Part shown: positions 12,600 through 25,108 of the stretch, piece by piece
Layout of the letters: each line of letters opens with the position of its first letter
Position numbering within the stretch: position 1 is the stretch's first letter
From: Effrenium voratum
Taxonomy: Eukaryota > Sar > Dinophyceae > Suessiales > Symbiodiniaceae
Assembly (NCBI GenBank): GCA_963377175.1
Contig: CAUJNA010003738.1
Span: forward strand, 301,001 to 365,000
Length of the DNA: 64,000 nt
Reading direction: 5' to 3'
Position numbers and translations under genes: made by a program
Notes under the pieces: generated by a model
Databases searched by the model: none
What the model saw: only the letters and a program-made list of their open reading frames with translations
What the model was told of the DNA's origin: nothing

Positions 12600-13610
12600 G
12601 CAAATCGGCGCAACTTTTCCGGGAAAGCGCACCGGTCGTATAACTAACGCGCTGTCGGTCCAGGTCCACAGTTACTTTGCCACGTCGTTCCGCATGACCT
12701 TTGGCATGTTCAAGAAAACGCTTCCCCCCGCATCGGGGGTGTCATCGATAGTCCCCCACTTTGACTTTTCGATGAGGACCCCGAGTCGGCCTGACTTGGG
12801 TTGGAAGACGAGGCACCCGGCGAAGGGACTCGGCCCGAGGAGGTCCATCATGGGCAGGTGAGCGTCTGCGTGCAGTCGGGGAGCACCACCTCCTTATACA
12901 GAGAGGCCCAGTTGGACACGACCGGCACTTTGGCCCCCAGTTCCCGCGCAGGTGCTCGGTGATGGCCCGCCGGACCGAGAAGGGCGACTCGTGCTGATAC
13001 GTCTGGCCGATGAGGCCGATGAGAGCGGGTTTGACTACATCGGCGGGGCACACTGGCACGAGCACTGTGTATTTCCCTGCCTTTTCGTGACCGACTCCGG
13101 GCACGCAGCCGCGGAGGTTTATTTCGAAGAAGCTCAGGTCAGCGTTGATGACTGACTCCCCCATCACCAGTGAGATCCAGTGAGGTCACGATACCGATTG
13201 ATGACACAATTGGGACCGCGTCAGTTGCATCGGCCTTGTGCTGCAGCGGTCGATATGCGGGATCCACCTCGCATAGGCGGGCAGGGCGGTGAGCGCTGGC
13301 GGGGAGCAGAGGAGTGCACGGTGCCCAAAGAGCTTTCTCTCAGCGACGCTCAACGGTTGCTCCTGCACTGTCTGCAACGGTGCCGCTCCAAGTCTGATCA
13401 GGTCGAGACTGTCACCTCCGCGTCCAGAGCAAACAACGCGTCGCCCTGGCAGTGGATCGCAGTGAGCCCTGCAGGGGACACCTGGGTGGGGCGGGCAAAG
13501 GCCATCAGAAACTGGCGCCAAAGGCACTCAACAAATTCTGGAGCCAAATGCTCAAACAAGAGCAGAACAATGGGCAATTGTTCAGAAGGGATGCGAACCA
13601 ACATTAAACA
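12600..13610 (-). pseudogene. Broken coding sequence with at least five frame breaks, product not recognised
   Basis: Reading leftward on the minus strand, consecutive protein-like blocks change frame: LVRIPSEQLPIVLL onward through FARPTQVSPAGLTAIHCQGD (13,604-13,400); LSVAERKLFGHRALLCSPP to ARWIPHIDR; KADATDAVPIVSSIGIVTSL; SFFEINLRGCVPGVG with KYTVLVPVCPADVVKPALIG and SPFSVRRAITEHL; ELGAKVPVVSNWASLYKEVV; PMMDLLGPSPFAGCLVFQPK with GVLIEKSKWGTIDDTPDAGG; VTVDLDRQRVSYTTGALSRK, ending near 12,610. Each block starts where the last one ends, so a single protein of over 300 residues appears broken by small indels rather than split by introns. It is richer in GC than its surroundings. The upstream frame is arginine-rich (13,640-13,800), which would suit a nucleic-acid-binding head such as that of a capsid protein, but I recognise no family. 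Assembly indels are an alternative explanation. Confidence 0.55.
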
Positions 13611-13810
13611 ACGTAAACAATCGTCACTTCCCGCATCGCTTTCTCAAGCAATGCAAGACCTTGAAGGTGGCACCCGAATTACTATTGGAAGAGACACACC
13701 CATTTCTTTCCAGGACTTGCTCCCTAATCCGCGCAATCAGCCGCTGTGCCGCGCGCCTCCGAAAGGCCGTGCGTCTGCCGAGACCTCTCCTGATGCGAGC
13801 AGTCAAGCTA

Positions 13811-13844
13811 TTCTCTCTCTCTCTCTCTCTCTCGCTCTTTCTCC
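13811..13844. repeat. (CT)n microsatellite
   Basis: A short CT run just upstream, on the minus strand, of the broken coding sequence. Confidence 0.9.
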
Positions 13845-13899
13845 AGTACTCGGGACTGTCTTCTTCTAGGCCCCCCAAAATGTATGGTTCCCTTAACAA

Positions 13900-16800
13900 G
13901 TCTCCAAACGAGCGCGTACCTTCAACACAGAGACACGTGGCTACTGGCAGTTTGGAGTTCTAGCCGTGTTTACTTCAGCAGCTGGCATGTTTTAGGACCT
14001 CAACAGTTGCTCAAACAATGCCAAAGCAAGTTCACGATGCCTCATGCAAACAACTGCAAAACAACCTCTCCAAACGAGAGCCAACTCAGCAACAAACGAC
14101 CTTCAACCGCAATGGGAAAAAGAGCACCCCTTTTTTTGCTGGTTGCTTCAGGCTGCCCAGAAAACAGAGCGAGCGGCGCGGCTTCCGCTTTCTGCCAGGT
14201 CTCTGAAGCATCTGTGGGCTTGGAGCGGGTGCGCGTCTCAACGACACAGGTCTCTCCGCACAAGGCCTTGCCCTGGTCGCTGGTCAGCACCTCCTCAGGT
14301 TGTGTTCGACCAACCCCCAAAGCACCCAAACTCCATGGAGTTTAATGTGCACAGATATATGGTTGACTTTTGGCTTAGACTTTTCAAGTGGAGTGACTCA
14401 CTGCTGTCCACTAACGCGACCAAACTGGGTCAGCTTCTGTTCTAGCCCTTTGTGAGATACAAGCCGTTTGGCAGACATAAATGTGCCCGACAGCCCGAAC
14501 TCCTCTGCCCCGGGGACAAAGTGAAGGAAGAAGTACATGGCGGATGGAAGTTTGCACTGCTTGGAACTTCAAGCATTCCATTGCAAGCGCGAACAGGGTA
14601 TTGAGTGATATTTGCCATTCGTGTCACTTGTTTGGAGGTGTGCGGTTGGGTGCAATTAAATCAATATCTGCATTTACGTGCCCCCAAGTTGCCTAAGTGA
14701 CCACAAGTGACCCCACGCGACTCCAAATAAGCCAAGGCATCCATAGTCGAGCAACCCTAAGTGACCCAAATGACAAAGCTCGGCCAAGCTTTGCCCTCCA
14801 GTGCCCAGCAAGCTCTGCATCGTCAAATCCCTTTCTGAGATGCAAAGAAAGACCAACGCCACATTTTGCTCTGGAAACGTCGGGTCAAAACATTGTGGCC
14901 GCGATGGCGCAAGCATGGTGGTTTCCAAACGCGGCGCGGGAAATGGGCTTGAAGATGCAGACTGAGAAGCTCCTTGTGTGTATGTATAAATGCACATATA
15001 CAAGAAAAGAAGACCTGCGGATAAAGAATAGGGTTGAGCACTGTGATCACCCCACAAGTCTCAACCGTATTTTCAGCATGGTGCTTGTGCAATAGGTCGG
15101 TTTCGCCTTGGCGTCTGGCAACCTGGCCAAAACAAAGGGTATGCAAAGCAAAGGGTATGATATCAGGGTATCGGCCCGGCTCATTCTAGCACATCTGGCC
15201 ATCTGGTGCGGAGCTGTTACGCAAATTTAATTCAACTGCTGTCCATAGGGCTTGAACATGTTTGCGCGTGGAGGCCTAGTTGAGGAACCACCTTCAAGCA
15301 ACCCCGGCAACATGGGAGACCAAGAAAGGGGTCCTGCGAAGAAGGTTCCCCTATGAATGGTTGCGCGTTTGGTTTCACACAAAAAGGCATCAAATTTATA
15401 CCTCATCACCTCATTCTTTCTTGGGCGGATGTCGGACCACCCTGCATAAAACGCAAGCTTTCGCCCAGAGTCGTAGAAGTGCTTTCTCACCGGATGGCAG
15501 CAGTCCACTGTCTCCTCAGCTTTAGCGGCGGGGGTCAACTTGAGCTCCACATTTCGGCGCGTCGAGGGCAACACGTTTCTTGGCAGATCTTGGTGAAAGT
15601 AACCGCACCGGAAACCGACCTCCGAGATGATTCCGAAAAGAAGGCACGAGAAACCAACCCAATGCACCGTAGCCCTTTGAATGCAGTTGTTGATGCATGC
15701 AGTTGCTTCCCTCTCAAAGATTTGCAGTGGACATAATGGACCAACTTGGGAGGTCATCCAGATTCTATTGCTTTGGTGCTTCCGAGTAAATCAGGAAGAT
15801 GTCCCGCTCCGATGCAGCCGCCGCTTCGCTTGCGGGCTGCAAATCGGCGTCCGTCAGCACCGATGGCCTCACTCGATTCAGCGGCCATCGCGCGAGTCGA
15901 GTGCCTCGTGTTCCATCAAAGGGCATTTTTTGTCTGAACTGCGAAGCTGGCCTTCAAATCAAAACTTGCGGAAATGGATGGCTCGAAAAACAGCGTCTGC
16001 AACGGTTGCTGCCCTTCTGCAGTGGACGCCTGCTAAAGAAGCAGAGACCCCTGGTTTGCAAGCAGTTTGGCAGCAAATCAAATATCTCTTTCGCCGATTC
16101 CGGCTGACAAGCTCTCAAATGTTGAACTGCCTGCCAAACGAGATGCCACAATGGTCCTGACGGAAGGTGTGCCGATATTTGCGTGTCTCTGTCTATGCGC
16201 GCGGCCAGTCGTGGAATTGACGGAAAACGGTGCGCTGCAACGAACAAACAAACAAGCAAGCAAACAGGCAAACAAACAAACAAACAAACAAACAAACAAA
16301 CAAACAAACAAACAATCAACAAAAACAAACACATAAATTATGTTACCCTGTCCCTTGCGAGAGTCGGCGAGCTTGAACAAGCCCCCTTGACATATGTGTA
16401 GTCAGGTGCTTCATCAACGGCATGCGCAACAAGGAATGTCGGGAAACAATCATGACTACTGCAATGCGAGACGGCCGGAACAAACCGATGCAACATGCAA
16501 GGCTCAGGCACCTCAGAGTGGCCAACTGAAATATTTGATCTTGCTGCCTAGAAATGATATATGGCATGTGCTTCTAGCATTCAGGCATGGATCTAAACCC
16601 AGCCAGCTTTGACTCAGGGCGATCAATCACATTGGCTGCTTCCCCCTTTGCAGAACAAGGTGCATGGTGATGTGCGCAGGCGACGCGAGCTCAGTGCCAT
16701 GCGAGATGAAGATAATTTCCTGAGAGCACACTTCGTCATGAAGAAGCGGCCACGGGCCAAACGGAAAGGCCCTGCAGGCATCCGCCTTCGACGTGTAAGG

Positions 16801-17100
16801 TAGACTATAACCTTTCTTCGCATCTAAACGCGTGAACCCTTGGATCCAGCTGGCAAAATGCTGAACACTCAGTGTCACTGTGCTTTGGATGATGCAGGCA
16901 TGGCAACTTCCGCAGAATTAATGATCTGAGGTCGTTCTCCTCCAGGTTCAGCTGCATAACTCACAATCCACCGAAATGTACCGAGTACGGACATCACAAC
17001 CACTGCCTTTCCTCTGGCAAACACACCCACGGCATTCAATGGGTAATTGGGCGCAGCTTAAATTAAGATGGCCTGTGATCATCATGTTTGTTGTAACTAA
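13900..17100. other. No confidently supported gene
   Basis: The longest open frame is 176 codons on the minus strand (15,227-15,757), with stretches such as ELKLTPAAKAEETVDCCHP. It has no recognised domain and no clear splice context, so it is noted only as a possibility. Confidence 0.4.
16240..16332. repeat. (CAAA)n microsatellite
   Basis: CAAA units with a few CAAG and CAGG variants, similar to the tract at 912-990. Confidence 0.95.
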
Positions 17101-17179
17101 AGCCAAGCACGAAACCAGCAACCAGAGCATCCTTCCGTTCGGATCGAGGGGTCTGATTGGCCTTGAGCCAAGGCGCAGC

Positions 17180-17222
17180 CTGTAGCGCGAAGAGGCTCAT
17201 CATGCCTCCGGGGTCGTGCTCC
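17180..17222 (-). CDS. Possible 43-bp exon, unrecognised
   Basis: The stretch lies between CTGCAG|GGAG and CTACAG|GCTGCG (GC donor) and encodes EHDPGGMMSLFALQ. It fits the splice style of the window, but it is too short to be sure. Confidence 0.2.
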
Positions 17223-18544
17223 CTGCACAGGAGAATTGGATCAGCCAAGGACACTTGCAGATCGCCTAGGTCCAGCAGTCTTGACCAACATTCAAAATTT
17301 ACTCATGGATTTGGGACTTTCGGGGAGCGATTCATGCCAGGGAGCCTGACCTTGTGAGACAAAGGCACATGTGAAAGGCAACTAGGCTGTTTCCCCAATG
17401 GCTCTCTGGTGTTCCGCCAACAAATCGTGGTGACGCGCTGGTTCCCGAGGTTTGAGTTCTTGATAAGCAGTCTGGTGTAACCAACAAGTTTATGCATACG
17501 GGCTACTTTGTCAGGGCTTGGCTTGGCCTCACAAACTGTGCATTCTTCAGTCGCTCGCGGCTTGCTTTGGAATTGAAAGGCCCAAGAGTTGAACTAGCTC
17601 TGGGCCGAGATCCGAGCAACGGAAACCCATACGCAGTCCTGTGGCGATGAGGCTCAGCATTGCGGGTATTTAGAGGTCCCCTTGCCAGCTATTGCCACAT
17701 GCAGAAAATGCAATAGAACCCCATTGCCACCAATTCTCCCAAATTCTCATCCTGCCATCCTGCCTGTACAAATCCTACATGAGCGCAGTCGAGCGCTGCT
17801 TGTTAATTTGCTGCGACTTGACCACAGCCAAACTAGAACATCATGGCTCGAACGCATCATGGCCCTCCCCACCAAGCGTCAGCCCTGGCCTCAAATTCAT
17901 CCTGAGCAACGCTCGAAGGCATCATTGAAACTCAAGAAATGCAAAAAAAACATGGCTTGATGTTTAGTCCCAATTGTTAGCTTTCATAAATCAGGGGTCA
18001 GATCTATATTCAAATGTAGGGACTGGGAAGCCCCAGGAGGGACACTTTGGGTGAGGAGGCTACTGCAAGTCAGACAACCCTTTAAGTACACCCCTAAGTG
18101 CTTAGGAGCAAGGAATTATGAAAGTTGAAAGTCCCAATCATCCAAGCCACCGGGGAAACAAAGCAAACCACGCCCCAGGCTCCAACACACCTGGCAATTG
18201 GCAGCCAGCCCTCTTCAACCCGGCAAAGGAGCTATGTTGATGTGTTCAACGTTCTTGTGAAAGTCTGTCTGTCGGAGCATATCCGATAGGACGGTGCAGG
18301 CTGGAAGGAAACAGTGAGTAATCAACTGTGCTCCAAGCACATATCTTGATCAAAAAGTCATTTTCTGCTGGTTGGAGGGGAGAGGATTCACAAAAAATAC
18401 CGTGTCTTCTGGCGAAGTGTTTTCTCTGCGCAGGTATGGAGCAAAACGGACATCAAACTCATGTGCACTTGCATGAAAAGCAGAGTGGAAAATGAGGGAT
18501 GGCATGCGCACAAATGGCGCCCTTGGCAAAGTAAAACAGTAGAA

Positions 18545-18860
18545 TTACTTAGCTACATGGAGAACTAGACACATTTGGGGCTTAAGCTGCAAACCGCATT
18601 CAATGCAAACTTGGGCAAATGCAGTACCCTGCCCCAGCCACTCCATCTGGAAGCCTAAACGCGTGGGTATCTTTTGGTCCGGGCACACATCTGCGCCACT
18701 TGGCAGGGTGGGAAAGTCCACCTCCTTGATACCACGAGCAGGCCTTCCAACATTCCTGTTCTTTCCTTCATGGCATCACAGCAGTGAGAACCATCACGAA
18801 TCAAGATCCGCCTTCCGTACAAGTCAATCTTCGACCAGCTTGAGGCAAGGCTCATGTGAT
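18545..18860 (-). CDS. Candidate exons with overlapping open frames, unrecognised
   Basis: From an acceptor AACAG|G at 18,755, a 70-codon frame runs to a TAA at 18,545. It includes EVDFPTLPSGADVCPDQKIP and TRLGFQMEWLGQGTAFAQVC. Just upstream (18,860-18,792) a second frame after CTCTTCGCAG encodes HMSLASSWSKIDLYGRRILI. The two do not join in phase as drawn and would leave only 36 bp between them, so at least one boundary is wrong. The composition is protein-like. Confidence 0.35.
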
Positions 18861-20383
18861 CTGCGAAGAGGAAGACATGCGTACCGTACTTCTGCGGCCA
18901 TTCCAAATGCTTGACGTACCTGACGGGCGTTCCTCACCCAATGCTTGCGTCCTCAAGGGGGGCTTGAGCGGCCGCCAAGCCACCTACGCCTACGCCATCC
19001 CAAACCGCAAGCAAATGACGCAAACCAACTAGCCTCAACAAAAACCACCCACCATCCCCACCCAACTCCAACCATCCCAAGGTGCCAATTGCCAGATCGT
19101 GGGGCAAAAGCAAAGCAATGTGCAACTCAAGCAGTGCATTTATCAAACCTCTGTCGAAACTGGCAAAAACCCTGACGGATTGACTTGGAAACGCAAATGC
19201 CCAAAGTTGATGCAACTGGCTACTTGGAGGGGCGAAACAAAAATACCTCCGAATGCTGCACCCCCGCGGCTCTGGCTGCACAACAAAGGCCACATGATTT
19301 CGTTTGGGCCGGAAACTTGAAACTTCTCCTTCGACACCCTCTCAGAGTTCGTTGAAATAAGCTATTTGACTTCATCCGCTTGTCGCTGCAGCATGTTGAT
19401 TTGACCCCGCTTGTGCAGCAAAAGCGGTTCCGAGAAGCTGTTTGAGAATCTCACGGGAACGCGCTTGCAAAAACAAACCAGATTCACCGCTTGGTCGCTA
19501 ATATGTTTCATCGCAATGGTGGCAAAATCCACCAGTAATGCCAACTTCGGGTTAGTCCAGAGGAGCCTGGGCAGGGAAACTTCCCAAACCATCCCCAAAG
19601 CAGATAAAAGGATGGTGGCTGGCACACTTGAGCAGTTCTCGCGGGCAGCCGCGGGCAGCCTCCGAGCAGGCGCCGCCCAATTTTGGAAAACCGGCGACCC
19701 GAGTTAGACACATGCCCACGCCGCGAACAAATCGTTGGCAAAAAGATGGCCTCGACCAAACGCGTCTGCCCCCGCCTCCCCGCCTGCTTGAACACCAGCC
19801 AAGAGCTGACGAATTGTGACCTCACCCGCGCGAGGCAACGACTTGGATCTGGGATGCGGGGAGCGCGCTCTGCAAACTGCGAATCGTGACTCTGAGTGCG
19901 CATGGGTGGGCAGGCTCATGAGTCGGTCAAATGCCAGGCAAGAAAGGCTTCATGCTCAGACCTTCTGTTGGAACCAGGAGTGGGGACCGAGTGATTTGGT
20001 GCGGCACTGAGCTCGTTCATGGGAAATTGGCAGCTCGCCAATCCGACAGCGTAAGCTTTCGAACTCTGACCACTGAGAACCCATCAGCAGTGGCACCACG
20101 ATGATGTCCTGAGCCGAGCTCGACAGTGGATCGTAGGAAACTACCCCCAATTGCATCTGTTGTAGCTCGTGACGTGTGGGTTTCTACACAGGGTATCTGG
20201 TGGTCGTGAATGTGGCTGGTTGCTAAGCAGCTAAGGTTGGGGCTTTGCGCATGGGCCGTCCTACCCCCACGAGAAGGCTGGCAATTGCAGGTAGGGCACT
20301 GCAGGATGCTTTGACACCTCTCATCCTGCATTCTGCTTTCTGACCCATCCCATCATCTTCTGAACCACCGAGATGCAAACATC

Positions 20384-20501
20384 CTCAAACTCTCCGAAGG
20401 TGGACTCGCGCAAAACTTCCGCCGAGCTTCCGCCTCCTTGGCACTGTCCACCAGGACGTGCCGCGGCGCAGTGAGGAATTTCTGGAGCAACACGACCTCC
20501 C
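20384..20501 (-). CDS. Candidate exon, unrecognised
   Basis: The stretch encodes GEVVLLQKFLTAPRHVLVDS, followed by AKEAEARRKFCASPPSESL. It lies between an acceptor GTGCCAG|GGGAG and a possible GA donor (TTTGAG|GATG). It could belong to the same gene as the exon at 20.9-21.0 kb, which lies upstream on the same strand, but the join was not established. Confidence 0.35.
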
Positions 20502-20930
20502 CTGGCACCCAAACGCTTGAGCGATGCCTTGCTGCCCAAGACGCTCATTCCTTTGCTCCAGGCAATGTGTTTCCAAGCAGCCCGGACCAACCTGGCAACT
20601 TGCGGAGACTCCTCATTGAAAGCATGTTCGCAAGAAGTCAAGTCAGGAAATGTGAGCGAAGCAGTGCACCATTGACTGACCCCTTGAAAGCGATGAAACT
20701 GGCCCAGGACCTGGGCAACACATGCCGAAACAGTGTCAAACAGGCTAACCCTATGTCCAAACCTGCATTACCTTGCCATGAGCTCCAGGGCAGCAAGATG
20801 GGGCCTTTTGGTTGCCTGTACAAGGACAAATGCTTCAAAGGTTTTTCTGTGAGCGGCCATTCTTCGAAGCCACCCAATGGCCAGGGCCACCCTACTTTTG
20901 GCCTCTGACTGGGCTGGGTGCCCGGCCTAC

Positions 20931-21031
20931 GTACTGTCGCCACGTGGACCAGGCACCGTCCCAGCGCCGCTCGCTGCAAAGGAAGAGCCCAGCATCGCAG
21001 TCGAAGTCGTAAGCGAGACGCACCAGGGAAG
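20931..21031 (-). CDS. Candidate exon, unrecognised
   Basis: The 101-bp stretch encodes SLVRLAYDFDCDAGLFLCSE and then RRWDGAWSTWRQY. It lies between an acceptor (GTGGCAG) and a GT donor (TAC|GTAGGC). Length fits the phase: two bases and then 33 whole codons. It is acidic and tryptophan-rich and reads as real protein. I do not recognise it. Confidence 0.4.
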
Positions 21032-21099
21032 CTGCCACCAGCCCTCAACAATTCGTTAATGATAGCCAGGGTGAAACGCGGGCCACACACGCCACTACT

Positions 21100-24000
21100 G
21101 GTTGCCGAGATGGGAGGGTTGCGCCTCAATGCGAGCATTGTGGGTTAAGGACTTTACCTTCTCCTTTGTGCTGGGAGTCCAAAGGTCAGCCACCTTCTTA
21201 GGGAAATATCACGAAATATCATTCCGTCGAAACAGCCACTCGATCAAAGAAATATGGAGGCTGGTTGCAAGGAACTGGCCCAGATGGCCATTCAATACTT
21301 AGCAGGCAATTGAACAAGCTGACTGCTGTGGTCCGAGTCACATGACCCTTGGACTGCAGCAAGTGGACTGGACGAGGCGGAGGCTGGGCAGCCCAGTATC
21401 GTCTGCACAACATGTAGACACTAACGCACAAATGCGCGCGCACAAGTCAAACCCTGTCTTCTTGGGCCTCGGCGACCCTGGACTCCATGTAAAGTCAAGA
21501 CTCCAACAAAGTCATGCAGGAATTTCCCAACTAATTTGCATGATACTTGATCCCTCAACAGCGCGTTTGTGGCCGCAAGGTCCACGGCTTGCTTCACATC
21601 TTTGCCATGGCGCTGTCTGCGTTCAGGATGCCAGGAAGCCTTGGCTGCAACTCCAGTCCCCGCGGCCCTCTCAGCGCAGGTAGCCCCGATCGCAAGTTGA
21701 CATACCGATGCGGCAAGACGATCCGAAGCCTGACACATTGCCCCCATAAGGGTTAATCGCATTGTTTGACTAGCTTTGTAGACTGATTTGAGCACCGATT
21801 TGATGAGTAGTCGGCGCCAAACATTTGCCAAACGCAACGCGGCGGGATAGTAAAACAAACAAGGCTCTCTACGGATGCCTGTTTAGCCCAGGTGTGCGTT
21901 GGAATGGATGTGCGAGTTTGCGGTTGTTTCAAGCTGAGTTTGGGATTGGGCTCAGGTGGTGGGAATCAAATTTGTGCGGTCTTAAGGTGACACCGGGCCA
22001 ATGGCATTATAGGGCCAGGCTGAGGGGGGCTTGATGTGGGCCGCAAGCCGGGACTACAACTGTGGCATCAGGCGGCACGTTTGGCTTGACTCAGCTGGAA
22101 GGGGCGGGCACACAGCAGCTACCCTCAGCCCAGCGTCGGCTGCACATAGATCTTCAAGCCCGCAGCTTCTCCCTCAAAGTCCTGTCGCTGGGCCTAACGT
22201 CTTGGTTCCCCTAAGGCCAACGAGTCCCTCCCAGGCACGCTCCCCAAGAGCTGAGGCTGAAACACCAAAATAAACCATTCCCTGATTGTAGATGTGGCTT
22301 TTGTGGATCCACCCCGGTAGGACATTAAAAGAGTATTAACAGAGGATTAAAAAAAGGACCAACAGGGGGAAGAACAGGTGAAATTATGCACTTGCTTCAT
22401 GGTGCACTTGGAAAAGCAGATCTGAGCTTCATCCCTGCCAGAAACTCTGTGCAAAGCCGGACGTACGACTCCAGGCTTCTTTTTCTCCGCGAGGGGGCCA
22501 CACTCAATACCAGTTCCTTGCAATTGAATCCAACTAGGAAGCAAGACTAACCCCTTTGATTCATACCTTCCCCCACATTGGTATGGAAGATCAACAGCTT
22601 AAGACCCTACTGGACGAGGCCGTTTTGACGAGTCAATGAATGCGGTTCTGTCAGTGCGCACAAGGCTGTGTTTTTAGCATAAAAACGCCGGGCCATAAAT
22701 CCAAAGGGGTCCATCAACTCATTGTTTACAGCGCAGCTCGCAATGAACAAACACGGAAGGAAACAAGCACCTGGCCCCTGCAAAGGCGAACGCAACCAAA
22801 CCAATACTCCATTCAATCTTCAGGCCAGTTGTTCATCTAGACTGTGTCGTGAACCCTCGGCGATCTGGGCAAAGGACCGTCAGCTTTTGCACCAGGAAGC
22901 CATTCCCCTGAATGTCGCGAGCAAACCAGGCCAATAGGCTGAAGTAGTAGCACCACGCTTTTGAGTCTGAAGCAAAAACATGTAGCAATTGCTGGGAACG
23001 CTTCTGGCTCATTTGGACCGATGTGCCTCACCTGAAGTTTGTGAATCTTGAGCTTGCAGTGCAACACCCTACAGGCGCACGGCCTTGACAACTTGAGTAC
23101 CCGTCTCCTCTGGACGCGACCAAGCACTGGGGCTGCATAAGACCCGGCCGAAGATCTTGTGGAAGTGGGTGTCTGCAAACGTTGGCAACAGGCTCTTGGG
23201 GGGAGGGGTAGTGGTTGCCGTCAGTGCGGACAGGGGCGGCCAGAGCACAAGGCAAACAGCTAAGACAAACTGAGATGCCTCCTGCACTGGACGGATTGGC
23301 CTTCCGCGGGAAGTGGGAAAGAGAACTACTTTGTTCTAATTCTAGAGGCTCACTCACGACCTGAGTGTCAACCAACAGGAGGAATTCGCCTTCCCTCGAG
23401 GCATGCAGCCAATAATAACGGTTTGGGTGGGGGGTTGACAGCAAGGTCTTGCCATGTTTCTGGTGAGATGTGCCCGAAGCGGTTCGCTTCTCCGCATTGC
23501 AGAGTCAACGAGCCATCAGGCTCGCCGACCACTTGGTTCCAAAGTGGGAAACGGATTCACGGGGAGGCTCCCCATGAAAAGTTTGGCGGTTGCAAAACAG
23601 TATGATATTCAAGTACACATGGAGAGTTTACACCTGGCTGCAACAAAAACGAAGGCACCAGGAATAGATTGATTTCATTTTGCAACCCAGGGGCTATTGT
23701 GAGCCAATTGAATGGGATGAACTTCCAACTTCGGCCTATTTCTGGCCTCCAACAGACGCCTTGAGCAAGCATCAGTTGGATTGCGGGTTTGGTCGAAGTC
23801 AACCAGATGTTGCCCAACTCAGGAGGTTGAGGCACCTCTCCTCCACTGTCCGTAGTGATATTGCTGGCGCACTTCACTTCAGGCGGGACAGGGCCAACCA
23901 CTATGACACGCGAGGTTCTTCCCACTTCCAAACTTCCAAGGACAATCAAGTCGTGCTTGTGCACTTCCAGGTGTTCCTTGACATCCGTGCAGAAGTGATT

Positions 24001-25027
24001 TGCAAACTTGCTGGTCAGGGAGGTGTGTCTATGTACTCGCAGGCCATAACGTGCACCTCAACGGTTGGAGATATTATGCAGGGCTTTTTGAGAGGACTCC
24101 TCCCTCTTTTCCTGGTTTGAAAGGGACAACCACCATCTTGGGGGGCCCTTTAAAAACAAACACCCATACCCTTTAAACAGCACTTTGCCAGAGGAAGCCC
24201 AATCTACATGGGCCCCTGATCTTTGAATCACATGTGTTCATAAGGACCTCTGTCCCAACTAGTCCGCCTGCAGTATCGTCCATGGGCCCCAGCGCGGCTC
24301 GCAGGCACTCGTCGCCAAAGCCCACCACCTAGTCAGCTGCCAAGAGATCTGCCAAGAGCTGAATTGGCGTGCTTAAGCTACCAAGCAAGCAACAAACCAA
24401 CCTGACCATCAAACCAACAGACCAACTGGCGCCAATCAAGTTGAACCACAAGCAAACCAACCGAACCAACCAAGCCACCCAGCCAGCCAGCCAACCAACC
24501 AATCAAGCAGCCAACTGGCATACTGTTGGAACCAAACTGAAGACAGTGCCATGCGTGGAGCATGGGCAACCAAACTGAGCTAAAACACACACCTATGGGT
24601 TAAATGGTTCAGGCTGGCACTTCCCACCAAAACATGCATTATACAACCTGCAGCTGTTTTGCTGAACAAAAAACAAAACTTGCGCATGATCTTGGGGGAC
24701 AAGTTTGGATCTGGGATCATTGGCAACCTCTTCGAGTCAGCTGCGTGAACACATTTGAATTGCATTGGATCTTCTTTGACAATGGGGCGTGTATCAGCAT
24801 CGCGGAACTCGTTCAATGCCGAACGGCTTGCGGCACGCTATCACGCACAAGCACCCCAAACGCAACCCTTGCAAGTTCCACGCCAACCCCTTGCCGACCC
24901 AACTAAGCTTGGATGCCAACTAACACCAGTAGGTTTCCAACAACCTTGATGCACACCCCCACACCCACCCACCCACCCACCCACCCACCCACCCACCCAC
25001 CCACCCACCCACCCACCCACCCACCCA

Positions 25028-25108
<81 letters not shown>

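Noticed and set aside
15666..15673. CCGTAGCC, as in the dinoflagellate spliced leader
   Set aside because: Only eight bases match and the rest of the leader is absent; no spliced-leader relic was found.
23680..24120. A 146-codon plus-strand frame
   Set aside because: An opposing minus frame overlaps it and no motif or splice context supports it.
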